Source: Elephas maximus indicus (lineage: Eukaryota > Chordata > Mammalia > Proboscidea > Elephantidae). From it: a stretch of DNA of 64,000 nucleotides. Positions within the stretch are counted from its first letter, which is position 1. The number at the start of each line of letters is the position of its first letter. A program made the position numbers and the translations under genes. Under the pieces are notes generated by a model. It was not told where the DNA came from, searched no databases, and saw nothing but the letters and a program-made list of their open reading frames with translations. The DNA lies in NCBI RefSeq assembly GCF_024166365.1, contig NC_064826.1, positions 20,236,001-20,300,000 of the forward strand, written 5' to 3'. Shown here in pieces: positions 54,299 to 64,000 of this stretch.

Positions 54299-54448
54299 GT
54301 TATTGTTGTTAGGTGCCATCAGATGGTTCCAGCTCACAGCTACCTTACTGGGCACAAGAGAACAAACTGCTGCCCAGTCCTGCAGCATCCTCGCAGTCTT
54401 GCTATGTTTGAGCCCATTGTTGCAGCCACTGTGTCAGTCTACTTTGCT
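54299..54448 (-). mobile_element. RTE LINE 3' tail (-), 150 bp
   Basis: 'attgttgttaggtgccatcagatggttcc', 'acaagagaacaaactgctgcccagtcc' and 'tgagcccattgttgcagccactgtgtcagtc' match the 3' terminal 150 bp of the RTE copies at 32267 and 55667. Strongly 5'-truncated. Confidence 0.88.
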
Positions 54449-54456
54449 GGTAAAAG

Positions 54457-54662
54457 GTGGTGTTGTCAAGTGCAGCCCAGTCCGTTCCAACTCAGAGTGA
54501 CTTCATATGACAGAGTAGAACTGCCCCGTGGGCGCTTCTAAGGCTGTAATCACCGGGAGCAGGTCACCAGGTTTTTTCTTCCATGGAGTGGCTGGTGGGT
54601 TTGAACTGCCGACCTTTCAGTTAGCAGCCGACGGCTAACTGTTGGTGCTGCCAGGGCTCCTG
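54457..54662 (-). mobile_element. AfroSINE copy (-)
   Basis: 'gccccgtgggcgcttctaaggctgtaatc', 'tgaactgccgacctttcagttagcagccg' to 'tgctgccagggctcctg'. Third unit of the composite. Confidence 0.92.
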
Positions 54663-54735
54663 GGTGAAAGATACAGAAGGACATGAAGCCTGGAGAAGCC
54701 ACGCCCTAGCTTTAGTTTACCTGTCTTTATGAAAA

Positions 54736-54945
54736 AGGAGCCCTCGTGGCACGGTGATTAAGCACTCAGCTGCTAACCAAAAAGTTGGCGGTTCAAACTC
54801 ACTAGCTGTTCTGCGGGAGAAAAATATGGCAGCCTGCTTCCATAAGGATTACAGCCTTGGAAACCCTATGGGGCAGATCTGTTCTGTCCTACAGGGTTGC
54901 CGTGATTCAGAATCCACAGCAACAGATTGTATGGAAATTTTCAGA
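54736..54945 (+). mobile_element. AfroSINE copy (+)
   Basis: 'ggagccctcgtggcacggtg', 'gctgctaaccaaaaagttggcgg', 'attacagccttggaaaccctatggggcag'. It faces the - strand SINE 75 bp upstream, giving a long inverted repeat. Confidence 0.92.
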
Positions 54946-55666
54946 ACTACTTAAAAGTCACTTCAGTCCTGATGGAGACATTTTGCCAAGAATGTCAGTT
55001 ATCTCTTGATGGTTTGGCATCAGCCTTTACATATTAGATTGTGTAATCATAATGCCATTCAGGGAAAATAAGGTGGCGGGTGGCTAGCCTTGTCAAAGTG
55101 ACATGGACTTGGGCTCCTGGCACTATTTTGTGAATAACTTAGATAGGGAGTGAGTAAAATGTGATTTATGGCCTTAATTAACAATTTTTTTTACCAGAAC
55201 AACGTTGGAAGAATATTTTCTATTTTTAAGCTTTAAAACAGAAAGTAATGAAGGAGCCTTCTAGTTAGTTGCTACCAGTCTCCTAGTCTCATGGTCTGCC
55301 AGCACATCTCAGAAATAAATCATTATTTTTGTCATTTTAGCCAGCCTCTCATTGCCTTCCTTGCCCTTGACTCTGAAGCAGAAAGGAGAAAGATACTCGT
55401 GGCCTGTACCATAAATACACATGGCAGCAGCAGCCAGGCAATTTTGTATTTTTGTGGCAAGTCATTCATTCAGTGGTATTGGAAGGACTTATTTTTAATT
55501 CAGCGTTTTTCTTTTGATGAAGCCTATTTTCCCATCTGATTTTGTCCCTGGACCAGTCTAAGGCAGCACAAATTTAGCACAGCTTCTACTTTCACAACCT
55601 TGGTGGAAGTTTTATTCACTTTGCTTTTAGCTTTGCATGTGAAGTGGCCTATGCGAACTCTTTACT
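54946..55666. other. Intron 1, nothing recognised
   Basis: No gene or repeat recognised. Confidence 0.4.
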
Positions 55667-56753
55667 CGATGGTGGTGGTGTTGGTGTTAGGTGCCTTTGA
55701 GTTGGTTCTAACTCATAGTGACCCTCTGTACACCAAAATGAAACACAACGGGGCCTGCACTGTCATCACGGTCATTGCTGTATTCGAGCCCGTTGTTGCA
55801 ACAGCTGTGTCAGTCCATCTCGTTGAGGGTCTTTTTTTTTTTTTTTTTTGCTGACCTTCTGCTTTATCAAGCATGACGTCCTTTTCCAGGGACTGGTCCC
55901 TCCTGTTAACATGTCCAAAGTATGTGAGATGAGGTCTTGCCATCCTTGCTTTTAAGGGGCATTCTAGCTGTACTTCTTCCAAGACAGATCTCTTCCTTTT
56001 CTGGCAATCCGCGGCATGTTCAGTGCTTTTCACCATCACTGTAATTCAGAGGCATCCATTCTTCTTCTGTCTTCCTTATTCATTGCCCAGCTTTCACATG
56101 CATGTGAGATAATTGAAAACACTGTGGCTTGAATCAGGCACACCTCAGTCCTCAAAGTGATATTTTTGCTTTTTAACGCATAAAACAAGTCATTTGCAGC
56201 AGATTTGCCCAGTACAGTATTTCATTTGATTTCCTGATTGCTGCTTCCATGGGCATTAGTTATGGATCCAAGTAAAATGAAACCGTTAACATCTTCAATC
56301 TTTTTATCAGGTTGTTGCTTATTGGTCCAGCTGTGAGGATTTTTTGATTACTTTATGTTGAGTTGTAATCCATATTGAAGGCTGTAGTTTTGATCTTCAT
56401 CAGTAAGTGCTCCAAGTCCTCTTCACATTCAGCAAGCAAGATTTTGGCATCTGCATATTGCAGGTTGTTAATGATGTCGCATTCTTCTTCGTACAGTTGA
56501 GCTTCTCAGAATATTTGCTCAGCATACAGATTGAATAAGTATGATGAAAGAATATAACACGTACCTTTTCTGACTTTAATCCATGCAGTATTCTCTTGTT
56601 CTCTTCGAAGAGTTACCTCTCGGTCTTTATTCAGGTTCCTCGTGAGCACAATTAAGTGTTCTGGAATTCCCATTCTTTGCAATGTTATCCATAATTTGTT
56701 ATGATCCACAGAGTTGAATGCTTTTGCGTAGTCAAAAAACCTAGTAAAGATCT
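55667..56753 (-). mobile_element. RTE LINE 3' half (-), reverse-transcriptase remnant
   Basis: The longest RTE copy here. In antisense, 56709-56506 reads as an RT fragment (MDHNKLWITLQRMGIPEH.. and ..SSYLFNLYAEQIF), and 56039-55713 as the C-terminal end (..YFGHVNRRDQSLEKDVML..). Frame breaks separate them, and a long T-run (55831-55849) interrupts the 3' end. Past an LTR-like insertion (56754-57269) the element continues to about 57590. Non-functional. Confidence 0.88.
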
Positions 56754-57273
56754 GTGTTAGTCATCTAGTGCTGCTATAACAGAAATACCACAAATGGATA
56801 GTTCTAACAAAGAGAAATTTATTCTCTCACAGTCTAGGAGGCTAGAAGTTTGAGTTCAGGGTGCCAGCTCCAGGGGAAGGCTTTCTCTGTCTGCTCTGGG
56901 GGAAGGTCCTTGTCATCAGTCTTCTCCCATCAAGGAGCTCCTCAGCGCAGGGACCCTGGATCCAAAGGACTTGGTGTTCTCCTGGTTCTTGTTTTTTGGT
57001 GGTATGAGGTCCCCCACCTTTCTGCTCACTTCTCTTTTATATCTCAAAAGAGATTGACTTAAAATACAACCTTTCTTGCAGATAGAGCCCTGCCTCATTA
57101 ACATAACTGCTTGATAATCCCACCTCATTAACTTCATAGAGGTAGTATTTACAACACATAGGAAAATCATACCAGATGTCAAAATGGTGGACAGTCACAC
57201 AATACTGGGAATCATGCACTAGCTGAGTTGACACACATTTTTAGGGGACACAGTTCAATCCATAGCAACATCT
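56750..57273 (-). mobile_element. MaLR/MLT1-like solo LTR nested in RTE
   Basis: On the - strand it starts 'tgttgctatggattgaactgtgtcc' and ends in an A-rich 'agaataaatttctctttgttag..' block and 'agatgactaacac', the pattern of MLT1/MaLR LTRs. It is flanked by ATCT at 56750-56753 and 57270-57273. Removing it rejoins RTE sequence ('aaagatct' + 'ttctggtattctctgc'). No coding sequence. Confidence 0.6.
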
Positions 57274-57590
57274 TTCTGGTATTCTCTGCTTTCAGCCAAG
57301 ATCTATTTGACATCAGCAATGACATCCCTCACTCCACATCCTCTTCTGAATCCAGCCTGAATCTTCTGGCACTTCCCTGTCCATGTACTGGTGCAACCAC
57401 TTCTAAATTACCTTCAGCAAAATTTTACTTGTGTGTGATATTAATGATATTGTTCAATAATTTTCACGGTCTGTTGGATTACATTTCTTTGGAATGGGTA
57501 CAAATATCAATCTCTTCCAGTTGGTTCGTTGGGTAGTTGTCTTCCAGATTTCTTGGCATAGATGAGTGAGCACCTCCAGCACTATATTTA
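57270..57590 (-). mobile_element. RTE LINE continuation (-)
   Basis: 'ttctggtattctctgctttcagcc', 'cctcttctgaatccagcctgaa', 'gtactggtgcaaccacttc' and 'ggaatgggtacaaatatcaatctcttcc' continue the RTE reverse-transcriptase region beyond the LTR insertion. Confidence 0.8.
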
Positions 57591-57591
57591 G

Positions 57592-58205
57592 AATGTATGT
57601 AAATGGAATCATATCGTATGTGCTTTTTTGTGTCTGGTTTCTTTCACTGTTTCACAGCTACGTCTGTGAAAACCATGCATCTAAGTGTATTCGTTTATTC
57701 TTTTTTAAATTGCTGTATTCCATTGGGTGACCATACCACAGTTTTTCCTTTCCATTGTTGGACATTAGATCATCTCTCGTTTTTGGATATTACAAGTAGT
57801 ACTGGTGTGAACATTCCTGAACGTGTGTTTGGTGAACATAGAAATTTTTATCTGTTGGGTATATACCTTGGAAGGAGCCCTGGTAGCACAGTGGTTAAGT
57901 GCTTGGGTGCTAACTGAAAGGTTGGTCGTTCAAACCCGCCTAGTGGCTCCATGGGAGAAAAGACCTGGCGACCTGCTTCCTTAAAGATTATAGTATAGAA
58001 AATCCAATGGGGGAGTTCTACTCTGTCATTTTGGGTCAGTATGAGTTGAAAATGGACCTGATGGTACCTACCAATAACAACACACCTAGGGTAGCACCAG
58101 TGGGCACAGGGTACGCACGTTGCATTGTTGGTAGATCCTGCCAGCAGTTTTCCAAAGTGGTTGAAACCTTACCACACTACCGCTGGCAATGTATGGTTAT
58201 TTTTA
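57592..58205 (-). mobile_element. L1M 3' fragment (-), split by a SINE
   Basis: 'tgtaaatggaatcatatcgtatgtgc', 'attgctgtattccattgggtg' and 'gtgtgaacattcctgaacg' before 57873, then 'agcagttttccaaagtggttgaaacc' and 'ctaccgctggcaatgtatgg' after 58083. Collinear with L1. Confidence 0.72.
57874..58083 (+). mobile_element. AfroSINE copy (+) nested in L1M
   Basis: 'ggagccctggtagcacagtggttaagtgc', 'gggagaaaagacctggcgacctgcttcc', 'agtatgagttgaaaatgg'. Confidence 0.9.
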
Positions 58206-58666
58206 AAAAATACCTTCATAGAAGTGAAATTTGAATAGAAGAGTAAATTTATTTTAAGTTTTGAAATATAGTGCTAGATTTCTTCTCAGATGGACTCATT
58301 CATACACCCCTGAACACTAGGTTTTATCCAGCTTTTTCATTTTTATCAATTTATAGTGAAAAATATATCTTATTTTTAAACTTCTTTAATGAATTAAGAT
58401 ATACTCTTTGCCCATTTCGGTTTTCTTTTCTAGAATTGGCCTTTTCTTGGTTGGGGTGTTTCTATTTTCTTGTTGTTGTTCCTGCTTGATAATAACTCTG
58501 TGTAGAAAGATGGATAGTTTTTGTTGTGTTAACATTATTTTCTTCTTAGTTTCTCCTTTGTCTTCTTTTACAGTATAAATGTCTTTTAAATGTGTGTGTG
58601 TGCTAATCTTTTCCTTTAAGGCTTCTAGGCTTGGTGTCATTGTTAGGAAAGCCTTCTCTACCCTGC
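58206..58666. other. Intron 1, nothing recognised
   Basis: AT-rich; may include more old L1 sequence, not resolvable by eye. Confidence 0.4.
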
Positions 58667-58854
58667 AGAGTATTAAATGGAACCCTGCTGGCTTAGTGGT
58701 TAAGAGCTCAGCTCTAACTGAAAGGTCAGCAGTTTGAATCCACCGCCTGCTCCCTGGAAACCCTATGGGCCAGTTCTACTCTGTACTATAGTTTGTTATG
58801 AGTCAGAATTGACTCGGTGGCAGCAGGTTTGGTTTTTTGGTTTAGAGTATTAAA
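58667..58854 (+). mobile_element. AfroSINE copy (+) with perfect 11-bp TSD
   Basis: The element 58678-58843 lies between exact AGAGTATTAAA copies at 58667-58677 and 58844-58854. Reads 'tggaaccctgctggcttagtgg' to 'gactcggtggcagcagg'. Confidence 0.95.
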
Positions 58855-59345
58855 AAAAAATAAAAGTCTCGTTTTCTTGGAGGACTTTCCTGTTTGTATT
58901 TTAGTTTATTGTAACTGGCTTTGACTTTGCTCATTACAACAAGGATGCTTCTTTTTTAAATTTTAAAACAATTTAAACATGCTGCACTATTGCTTACTGC
59001 AGCAGCATTAACGTTGGGATATTCTGTAGGGTAGAAGAGAGTGGCCTTTGGTAGTTGGTCGGGAAGAACTTAGCAACCAGAGCACACATGCGTGTGGCCG
59101 CTCGCTGACCAAGAGAGAAATGAAGCCAATTTTCCTATGTGGAGACTGTCTGAATCATTTTAATTTGCTCGGTATTAACATAGTGAGTTTTCATTTAGAA
59201 AAGAATGAGATCGAGTTAGCCTAGACCAAGTTATCTTACTTGAGTATGTCTTGTGGATACTCTTTAAAGCTTATGAGCCATGGACTCTGCCCTGAATACA
59301 CCTGGCCTCTTGCAGTCCGTCCTGTGGCCTGTAGGACAGAGGATT
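58855..59345. other. Intron 1, nothing recognised
   Basis: No gene or repeat recognised. Confidence 0.4.
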
Positions 59346-59400
59346 ACCCACCCACTGCCGTCAAGTTGATTCCGACTCATAGCAATCCGGATTGGGAGGC
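59346..59400 (-). mobile_element. AfroSINE tail fragment (-)
   Basis: 'ccactgccgtcaagttgattccgactcatagcaatccgg' is the antisense 3' tail only. The rest has been lost or replaced. Confidence 0.7.
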
Positions 59401-60169
59401 CCAATAAGCCCAATACTTAACCCCAGGCCGTAAAAGATAGCTTTTTTTTTTTTTTTTTTAAGAGATCATTTTTAAATTTCTTCAACGTATTTTCTCTCTT
59501 CTACAATAGTGTAATTAAAATGTGATTTTCACTGCTTACTGAGAAAAACGAGATTGGTCTCCACCACCCGCACCCCCCTCCGCCAAAGATGCAGTAGGAT
59601 TTGAGAGCTCTTCAAAGCCCCCGCACCTAAAATTCTTACCAGTAGAGGCGTTAGTGGGTTAGACCACAAAGCAGAGACATAGAACAGATATTAGACCAAT
59701 AGCCTTCTCTTCCGCTAAATATGGATTAGTTTGGTTTCTATAATTGACTCTTTGTTCCTTAAAGGGGCAAGAGTCCCAGGTGTAGGTCAGTTTTTGAGGA
59801 AGAGCCCCAGAGCACACCAGGACCTAGAAGTGAGCCTAGAGGGGTACGGAGTTTTGGGTGGGAGGGAATGAGTAGAGGGAAGTGTAAATACCACCGACTA
59901 CATTTTTTTTATTTTTATTTTTGCTGGTCTCTTGAATTTGGCAGTAATTGCCTATATCATTAACTATTTCCATTATTCTATAAACCAAGGAGGAAATGGT
60001 GGAAGACTTTCCTTAGTAGATCCATAATTTTGGTAGCATTTCGAGTTTAGGAGAATCCATGTTTTGCTATGTATTTTGAATTTGACTAAAGGGACTGCTG
60101 AGTTGTGGGTTGGAGAGGAGTGTGGGCATAGAGGGAAGAAAAGCTAAAATTAATTGCCTGTTTTGCTTT
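59401..60169. other. Intron 1, nothing recognised
   Basis: T-run at 59442-59459. Otherwise unclassified. Confidence 0.4.
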
Positions 60170-60365
60170 ACATGTATACAAAATGCAGCCTTATGCCTTT
60201 TACATATTTAACCCACATAATCCTCACAGAAAGACTTTAAAAAGTGCTGTTTTTTCAATTTGCAAAGAGAGTGCAAAAGCTCAAGATTTAATGATTGTCT
60301 AGGCTCACTAACCTAGAAAGTGGCAGCCCTGCAATTCAGACACCAGTCTCTGCCTCCAAAGCTCA
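60170..60365 (-). repeat. MIR (-), diverged
   Basis: 'tgccttttacatatttaacccacataatcctcacag', 'aacctagaaagtggcagccctgcaattcagacacc' are antisense MIR-type blocks. Confidence 0.6.
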
Positions 60366-60402
60366 TGCACCTACTTTTCACAAGAGTACAAATTGCTTTC
60401 TG

Positions 60403-60957
60403 TTGTTGTTGTTAGTTGCCAGCGAGTCAGCTCCCACTCCTAGCGACCCTGTGTACGACAGAACAAAATGCTGCCTGGTCCCGCGCCATCCTCACAGTCG
60501 TTGCTGTGTTTGAGTCCGTTGTTGCATCCACTGTGTCATTTCGTCTTGTTGAGCATCTTCCACTTTTTTGCTGACCTACTACTCTACCAAGCATGGTGTC
60601 CTTCTCCAGGGACTGGTCCCCCTTAGTAACGTATCCCAAGTCTGTGAGACGAAGTCTTGGCCATCTTTCTAAGAGGAGCGTTCTGGCTATACTTCTTCCA
60701 AGACAGATTTGTTTGTTGTTCTGGCAGTTCATGGTATATTCAGTATTCTTTACCAATACTGTAATTCAAAGGTATGAGTTCTTCAGTCTTCTTTATTCAT
60801 TGTCCAGCTTTTACATGCATATGAGGTGACTGAAAATACTTTGGGCTCTGGTCAGCTGCACCTTAGTCCTCAAAGTGACAACTTTGCTTTTTAACAGATA
60901 AAAGGGGTCTTTTGGAGGAGCTTTGCCCAGTGCAGCTCATTTTGCATTGCCTCCTAA
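60403..60957 (-). mobile_element. RTE LINE 3' end (-)
   Basis: 'tgttgttgttagttgccagcgagtcagctcc' through 'ccaagcatggtgtccttctccagggactgg' to 'cccagtgcagctcattttgcattgcc'. In antisense it gives the RTE C-terminal ..GDQSLEKDTMLGR.. within a 109-residue open stretch. 5'-truncated and non-functional. Confidence 0.88.
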
Positions 60958-60987
60958 ATCATCCGAATTATTATGTATAATAATTTA

Positions 60988-61150
60988 CGAGAGCCGAGAT
61001 GGTGCAGTGGTTAAGAACTCAGCTGCCAACCAGAAGGTCAGCTGTTCAAATCCACCAGTTGGTACTTGGAAGCCCCACGGGGCAGTTCTGGTCTGTCCTG
61101 TAGGGTCACTATGAGTCAGAATCGACTTGATGGGTTTGGTTTTTTTTGTT
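60988..61150 (+). mobile_element. AfroSINE copy (+), 134 bp upstream of exon 2
   Basis: 'gagccgagatggtgcagtgg', 'cagctgccaaccagaaggtcagctg', 'gtcactatgagtcagaatcgacttgatgg', followed by a T-run and (GTTT)n. It is the SINE closest to a coding exon in the window. Confidence 0.93.
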
Positions 61151-61284
61151 TGTTTGTTTGTTTTAGTTTTACCAGTTTCATATCAAATTTTGGTAATGCT
61201 TTAAATGACATATTTGGGGATGTCCTCAGTGTTAACTTGCAGGTAATATAATGTCTGTGTAATTTCCTTTACCTTCCACCTTAG

Positions 61285-61361
61285 CATTGAGAGTAAGCAT
61301 GAGGTTACGATCCTGGGAGGACTGAATGAATTTGTAGTGAAGTTTTATGGACCACAAGGAA
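61285..61361 (+). CDS. UBE2H: UBE2H coding exon 2
   Basis: Supplies the last base of codon 18 (Leu), codons 19-43 and one base of codon 44. It reads [18 protein letters not shown], then K-F-Y-G-P-Q-G. This is the first beta-strand region of the UBC fold, including the turn that presents the E2 backside surface. The acceptor is CCACCTTAG|C with a pyrimidine-rich tract; the donor is GGAA|GTAAGT, near-perfect. Phase in is 2, phase out is 1. No stop, indel or substitution is apparent relative to the known mammalian protein, which indicates an intact, constrained gene. Confidence 0.97.
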
Positions 61362-61964
61362 GTAAGTACCTGTGCTGGTTTGTGTTCTTCTCTCACAATC
61401 TTTTACTCTATCTCCTTCGTAGACGATGAGACTATGAAAGACACGGTGTGGTGGTGTGTGTAGCTTTTGAAAAGTACGTTTAATCGAACTTTAGACCCAG
61501 TGAGGAAATTTTGCTGTAGTGACATGCTTTTCTCTTTGATTGCTATGCGATGGTATTAGAATTGTGAATTCTGTGTTTTATTCGAATGAAGTGGTTTTTT
61601 TGTTTGTTTTTGGTGGTGGTGGTTTTTATCTTTGTTTTTTATGTGTCTGGGGGATATGGGGTTAGTTGAGATGGGAGAGAAAGGACATGACTATTACTAA
61701 ATAATTGAATAGTGTTTGATACTTTAAAGACTCAAGTAAATTTGGGGAAGAGAATGAATCTGCTTATTCTCTAACTCTGCATCTTTTAAAAATCTAGATC
61801 TGAATACAGGGTTCCTGCTGGTTGTAATATGTCCCTGGCCCTGGAAGGAATTCATTTGCAGGGTTCTCAGAGGAGATTAGCATTTGAGGTTTAATTCACA
61901 CTCAGGTTTATTTTCTCATTTGGAGACCCGGTTCTAATACTCAACATTGTTACTTTCATTTCAG
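61362..61964 (+). other. UBE2H: UBE2H intron 2 (603 bp)
   Basis: GTAAGT..TTTCAG. No recognisable insertion inside. T/G-rich stretch at 61596-61625. Confidence 0.95.
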
Positions 61965-62039
61965 CACCATATGAAGGCGGAGTATGGAAAGTTAGAGTGG
62001 ATCTTCCTGATAAATACCCTTTCAAATCTCCATCTATAG
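61965..62039 (+). CDS. UBE2H: UBE2H coding exon 3
   Basis: Completes codon 44 (Thr) and encodes residues 45-68 plus the first base of codon 69 (Gly): [14 protein letters not shown], then [10 protein letters not shown]. The Y-P-F-x-x-P segment is the conserved E2 signature before the HPN motif, and the G-G-V-W strand packs in the UBC core. The acceptor is TTTCATTTCAG|C and the donor ATAG|GTATGC. The HPN motif, the catalytic cysteine and the acidic C-terminal tail of UBE2H are in exons beyond the window, so activity cannot be judged here. The 205 coding bases of the three exons are contiguous and in frame. Confidence 0.97.
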   Translation, partial: HHMKAEYGKLEWIFLINTLSNLHL

Positions 62040-64000
62040 GTATGCGACTGTCCAGTTTCTCCTCCTAGATATTTTTTTAATCAAAGGGAAAAAGAAAAAA
62101 GTAAAACAATCCTACGTTTTGTGGGAGGTAATAAATTCCAGAAATGGTTACTTAACTAAATGCTTCCTTTCTTTGGGTTTGGTTAATTAGTGACTTTTGG
62201 GGGACTTCTGCAGTGATATTTAAATCTTCGCATGATTGTAATGACTCTAGATTCTTCTCTATTGCAGGGTCAGATTAAAAAAAGAGCTTTAAGACCCACT
62301 GACGGTTTAGGCTATATTAGCAATGAAATTATAAACATATCTTAAATCTCATTTCAAATGCCAGATTGTCAGAATTAATGTTATGTAGCATCTGTTCTAA
62401 TTCTGTCATTGACAAATTCTCCCTAGATCCTACTTTGCTTTTGTTCATTCCAATACTTAGACGACCATTTTCTATTCCCCTACCCCCAATCTTTTTAGCT
62501 TTCTAAACAGTAGAATAAAGTAGAGTAGAAAACTCAGTTGGGTTGTACCTTTTCCTTAATTTCTCATTCCTTTGGCTTTAATTGGTGCTGTTATTAGCCT
62601 GGCATTCCCGTGAAAGTACTTAATGACAGCTTAGGTCTCTTAGTGACATTTGCTATAGAGGTATGTCTGGTTGAAGGTTGGCACCTTTAAGTATTTTGGG
62701 ATTGTAGAATGGTGGTAATTCATGTAACTTAAACCAGCCGTTTCTACTTCATTCTGCAGATAATTTTATAATATAAAATACTGATGAATTTAGAGTAAGA
62801 CCAAGAAAATAAAAATTGGAATATATTGAGCAAAGTCAGACTTAGTGTCACATTCAGACATCTTGCTGCTGTGGGCTGCCTTTAGAATTAAAGATAGATT
62901 TTTTTGGAGTTTAGACCATCCCCTCCCCCAAAAAAAGTGTTTTAAAGAGATGTAGCAAAGACATTCTGAGCTTGTGCTTTGATTCCAGGCACCTAACCTA
63001 CCCAGAGGCGCCTCAGAAGACAGGCCCACCAACCTGCTTCCTAAAGGTCATAGCCTTGAAAACCCTATGGAGCAGTTCTACTCATGCACACATGGGGTTG
63101 CCATGAGTCAGAATCAACTTGATGGCAACTGCCAACCATAAAAGCATTTCTGTCTAGGGTAAATAAAGCAGAAAGGTTAGGATGGTTGCAGACTAAGTCC
63201 CAGTCAAATGTAGCAGCCTCTCCCTGGACCTGTAGCCATTTGGACACTATAGAGTCTTATGCCTTAAAAGTAATTACAGAGCGCCTCTAATTCCTTCTTA
63301 GGTAGGGGAACCTTAGTGCTCATATGAAGATTGTCAGGGGGGTGAAATAGGAAGGGAAGTGTGAGGTACTGAGTTAATACCGGCATAGTCTGAGGCAGCA
63401 GCCCTGGCCTTGGCTGTAGTCCAGGGTGGTGGGATGCAGGTTTCATCCAGCTGGGGAGGGCTTTTCTGTCATACTGGGTTCCCCCTGCTCAGTTTATCTG
63501 TGAACTTTATGGTGTTTCTTTCTATATAGGCATTTTAAGCTTTTACGTAGTTGAGAGTGGTATGTAAAGCCTTAACAGACAGAATTACCAAATGATGCCA
63601 GTTCATTCAAATATATTTCAAAAATACCTCTTTACTTAGAGACTAATTGGCATGCTGTGTCTAGTTTTGTTACCCCAGATTCTTAGAAAGGAAACAACAT
63701 AGCTTGTTGAAGGTAACAGTGAACCTGTAAAATGCAATTGTATATCCCGTGGAAATGTAGTTACTGCTCAGATCTGCCTCAGCGTGTCTTTCCAGGTAAC
63801 GTGGTTGTTTCGCTGTAACTTTCAAAGTAAAATACCCAAGCTTTAGACATGCTTATTATTAACTAATGACACTACGGAAGCCAGTGTGCTTTCTTAAATG
63901 AATGATGTAGAATGAAATCGGCTGGGGCAAATGACAAAGCTAATTTAATGTCATAATTACTCCTTTGCCTTTCTGTGTGCTTTTGGAACTTGGTAATGCC
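62040..64000 (+). other. UBE2H: UBE2H intron 3, partial
   Basis: Begins GTATGC and continues past the window end. Apart from the SINE at 62988-63140 nothing was recognised. The next UBE2H exon (with the HPN/cysteine region) was not found in the remaining 1.9 kb. Confidence 0.88.
62988..63140 (+). mobile_element. AfroSINE copy (+), 5'-truncated
   Basis: Lacks the tRNA-like head. Reads 'aacctacccagaggcgcctcagaagacagg', 'gccttgaaaaccctatggagcagttctac', 'gttgccatgagtcagaatcaacttgatggcaac'. Subfamily with 'cccagaggcgcc'. Confidence 0.9.

Larger units (their letters stand above)
54085..54670 (-). mobile_element. Composite of three (-) insertions separated by one octamer
   Basis: GGTAAAAG at 54085-54092, 54291-54298 and 54449-54456, and GGTGAAAG at 54663-54670, mark the four borders of an AfroSINE (54093-54290), an RTE 3' tail (54299-54448) and a second AfroSINE (54457-54662), all in minus orientation. 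The octamer behaves as a target-site duplication reused by successive insertions. Confidence 0.8.
4362..61284 (+). other. UBE2H: UBE2H intron 1 (about 57 kb)
   Basis: Begins GTATCC and ends CCACCTTAG before exon 2. It contains essentially all of the mobile elements listed below. No other gene, tRNA or recognised small RNA was found inside it on either strand. Confidence 0.93.

Noticed and set aside
55713..56039. RTE open frame as a living LINE gene
   Set aside because: 5'-truncated, frame-broken and interrupted by an LTR; a fossil only.
1..64000. CRISPR arrays, operons, phage or plasmid genes, defence systems
   Set aside because: No regularly spaced repeats, ribosome-binding sites or long intact frames. 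The DNA is a mammalian intron-rich locus.

Overview
The window is vertebrate nuclear DNA from an afrotherian mammal, most likely an elephant or a close relative (paenungulate). The evidence is about twenty copies of the Afrotheria-specific SINE (AfroSINE), several RTE-class LINE fragments whose 3' ends resemble the AfroSINE tail, lineage-type L1 3' ends, and ancient mammalian repeats (MIR, L2, MER5A, L1M, hAT, Tigger and MaLR types). There are no bacterial operons, CRISPR arrays or phage genes.

One protein-coding gene is recognised: UBE2H (E2 ubiquitin-conjugating enzyme H) on the + strand, entering from its promoter and leaving the window after exon 3. Positions 1-3760 are upstream intergenic sequence. 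They hold three AfroSINEs, MIR and MER5-type repeats, and a TATA-containing segment (520-764) that could be a second, phase-compatible first exon. Positions 3762-4361 are a CpG-island promoter with a ZNF143-like site, GC boxes and two perfect CREs, a GC-rich leader and coding exon 1 (4309-4361). Intron 1 covers 4362-61284 (about 57 kb). Its first 5.2 kb carries no repeat I could recognise, and the rest is a layered record of retroposon and DNA-transposon insertions. Exon 2 (61285-61361), intron 2 (61362-61964), exon 3 (61965-62039) and the start of intron 3 close the window. The three exons join in frame to give residues 1-68 of an E2 whose normal length is 183 residues. The catalytic cysteine and the rest of the UBC fold lie downstream of the window.

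The most notable signals beyond the gene are these. (1) A candidate alternative promoter and first exon upstream of UBE2H, with GATA and AP-1/NF-E2-like motifs and a strong donor in the same phase as exon 1. (2) Two L1 3'-end insertions that look like 3' transductions: 37063-38293 on the - strand and 52469-53077 on the + strand. Each has an extra AATAAA and flanking target-site duplications. (3) Three adjacent - strand insertions separated by four copies of one octamer (54085-54670). (4) A 117-bp direct repeat, 94% identical, 1.1 kb apart, that no repeat family I know explains. (5) A poly(T) tract flanked by a perfect 12-bp duplication, that is, an insertion of a poly(A) tail alone. (6) Nested transposons: a Tigger-like MITE inside an L1M, and a MaLR-like LTR inside an RTE. 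I do not see an undescribed multi-gene biological system here. All repeat family names come from recognition by eye and should be treated as such.
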